DNA of 64,000 bases. Origin: Tatumella terrea (GTDB lineage: Bacteria; Pseudomonadota; Gammaproteobacteria; Enterobacterales; Enterobacteriaceae). Below are positions 62,855 to 64,000 of this stretch, piece after piece. Position 1 is the stretch's first letter, and each line of letters starts with the position of its first letter. The notes beneath the pieces were generated by a model, which was not told the DNA's origin, ran no database searches, and worked only from the letters and a program-made list of their open reading frames with translations. The stretch is from assembly GCF_039523755.1 (NCBI RefSeq), contig NZ_BAAAFX010000002.1, forward strand, positions 248,001 to 312,000, written 5' to 3'. The position numbers were made by a program, and so were the translations under genes.

Positions 62855-63628
62855 TTATTGTTCGTGACGTTTGAAGACCAGTTCATCTGCACTGCTGCCC
62901 GCTTCATCATAGAAATACCCATCGGTATCAAAGGCCTTAAGCTGTTCAACCGAGCTCAGACGGTTGCGGATAATGTAGCGGGTCATCAGTCCGCGGGCTT
63001 TTTTCGCGTAGAAGCTAATCACCTTAAACTTGCCATTCTTTTCATCCAGGAATACCGGTTTCACTATCCGGCCTTTCAGGCTGCCCGGCTTCACCGCTTT
63101 GAAATATTCATCGGAGGCCAGGTTAACCAGCACATCGTCACCCTGATCGGCCAGAGCGTCGTTCAGCACTTTCGTCAGCCTATCTCCCCAGAAACTGTAG
63201 AGGTCTTTACCTTGCGGATTTGACAGTTTAATCCCCATTTCCAGACGGTAAGGCTGCATCAGATCGAGTGGTCGTAACACGCCGTACAGACCGGAAAGCA
63301 TCCGCAGATGTTGCTGTGCAAAGGTGAAATCATCTTCTTCCAGCGTCCCGGCATCCAGCCCGGTATACACATCACCTTTAAAGGCCAGAATCGCCTGGCG
63401 GGCATTGTCAGGGGTAAAGTCTGCCTGCCAGTCATTAAAGCGTTCGGCATTCAGGTGCGCCAGTTTATCGCTGATACTCATCAGGGAGGCTATTTGTGCC
63501 GGGCTTAGCTGGCGGGCGATATCGATAAGTTGCTGCGATGCGGCGAGCAGTTCTGGCTGTGTATATTTTTCAGTGGCCAACGGGCTTTCATAATCCAGCG
63601 TTTTCGCCGGGGATATCACCATTAACAT
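62855..63628 (-). CDS. yaaA: Peroxide stress protein YaaA
   Basis: Cytoplasmic DUF328/UPF0246 protein of 257 residues (E. coli 258). The E. coli protein limits iron-driven oxidative damage during peroxide stress and binds DNA. The N-terminus MVISPAKTLDYESPL and the FWGDRLTKVLNDAL, NLASDEYFKAV segments are characteristic. Convergent with thrC. In E. coli yaaJ separates yaaA from talB; it is absent here. Confidence 0.96.
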   Translation of the reverse strand: MLMVISPAKTLDYESPLATEKYTQPELLAASQQLIDIARQLSPAQIASLMSISDKLAHLNAERFNDWQADFTPDNARQAILAFKGDVYTGLDAGTLEEDDFTFAQQHLRMLSGLYGVLRPLDLMQPYRLEMGIKLSNPQGKDLYSFWGDRLTKVLNDALADQGDDVLVNLASDEYFKAVKPGSLKGRIVKPVFLDEKNGKFKVISFYAKKARGLMTRYIIRNRLSSVEQLKAFDTDGYFYDEAGSSADELVFKRHEQ

Positions 63629-63889
63629 TTACCATTCCTCTTGATTTCAGGCCCGCAGGCGATAGCTGATAGCCGGAGTTTAACAAAAAAGTTGCACGGA
63701 TTGATCAATCGTTACTATTCCTCCGGGCTATGGTTAACAGGTCTGCCGGCATTTCAGCAGGCCTGAGAGGCTATCCGCACGGCATTATTTCACGGCTGTT
63801 TATCCGGGGCGGCCTTGCGCCTCAGCAAGTGCGTGATATTATCCGGAGAGGCTTTTTACACTGACAGTACAACAGAAGAGAAGCAAAAC
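63629..63889. promoter_or_regulatory. yaaA-talB divergent intergenic region
   Basis: Holds both promoters in 261 bp. AGAAGAGAAG before the talB ATG gives the ribosome-binding site. No gene seen. Confidence 0.4.
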
Positions 63890-64000
63890 ATGACGGACAA
63901 ACTTTCATCACTGCGCAAGATCACCACCGTTGTAGCCGATACCGGTGATATCGAAGCAATGAAACTCTACCAGCCACAGGATGCAACCACTAACCCTTCA
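63890..64000 (+). CDS. talB: Transaldolase TalB, N-terminal part (cut by window end)
   Basis: The first 37 codons are present. MTDKLSSLRKITTVVADTGD and the DATTNPS segment are the conserved transaldolase start, the latter near the active site. The enzyme moves a dihydroxyacetone unit in the pentose phosphate pathway. The rest lies beyond the window. Confidence 0.95.
   Translation, partial: MTDKLSSLRKITTVVADTGDIEAMKLYQPQDATTNPS

Noticed and set aside
1..64000. Prophage, insertion sequence, integron or rRNA operon
   Set aside because: No transposase, integrase, phage structural gene or rRNA sequence was seen; the inserted segments near 37-41 kb and 48-50 kb lack flanking mobile genes.

Overview
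The window is chromosomal DNA from a gamma-proteobacterium of the order Enterobacterales. Two blocks follow the Escherichia coli gene order closely. One is opgB ... yjjZ, three tRNA-Leu, rsmC-holD-rimI-yjjG. The other is ytjB, serB-radA-nadR, ettA, slt-trpR, yjjX, gpmB, rob, creA, arcA, lasT, thrLABC, yaaA, talB. The moderately high GC content, the loss of creBCD and the extra catabolic genes point to a member outside the Escherichia group, perhaps Erwiniaceae (Tatumella- or Pantoea-like). The genus is an inference. No prophage, insertion sequence, CRISPR array or rRNA was seen.

Layout. 1-1.2 kb: a gene tail and a family 2 glycosyltransferase whose 3' end is repeated three times. 1.4-7.2 kb: a GABA utilisation block (sad-like dehydrogenase, MocR/GabR-type regulator, gabT, gabP). 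7.4-15.8 kb: an accessory catabolic region with a dimethylargininase-like hydrolase, a striking minisatellite/heptamer tract, then ridA-like, DUF1028 and M20 peptidase genes, a LysR regulator, a fused permease-ATPase ABC gene, a class II aldolase and a D-2-hydroxyacid dehydrogenase. 16.4-24.1 kb: seven genes (amino-acid ABC transporter, MmgE/PrpD, M20D amidohydrolase, GNAT, flavin monooxygenase) whose families match, one for one, the Bacillus subtilis yxeKLMNOPQ set for salvage of S-(2-succino)cysteine. 24.8-27.6 kb: an RcnB-like periplasmic protein and opgB. 28.3-33.2 kb: a nucleoside hydrolase locus with a LacI regulator and two MFS transporters. 33.2-37.4 kb: YbaK/EbsC-like protein, Fur-controlled yjjZ, three tRNA-Leu(CAG), rsmC-holD-rimI-yjjG. 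37.4-41.3 kb: an inserted four-gene operon (glyoxalase, aldehyde dehydrogenase, AEC carrier, LysR) followed by three 95-bp repeats. 42-64 kb: conserved backbone up to talB, interrupted only by a TetR-DMT exporter pair.

How the genes work together. The accessory 1.4-33 kb is mostly a scavenging module for nitrogen- and sulfur-containing small molecules. GABA would be taken up by GabP and converted by GabT and Sad to succinate. A modified cysteine would be imported, N-acetylated, cleaved oxidatively and deacetylated to cysteine. Nucleosides would be imported and split. An unidentified acylated amino or imino compound would be handled by the RidA/DUF1028/M20 set. The backbone supplies translation (rsmC, rimI, ettA, tRNA-Leu), replication and repair (holD, radA), NAD control (nadR), global regulation (arcA, rob, trpR), and serine and threonine synthesis (serB, thrABC).

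Start sites were moved from the longest ORF to the first codon with a credible ribosome-binding site where this was clear. The single most interesting item is the yxe-like cluster. The second is the uncharacterised ridA-DUF1028-M20-ABC-aldolase region next to it.
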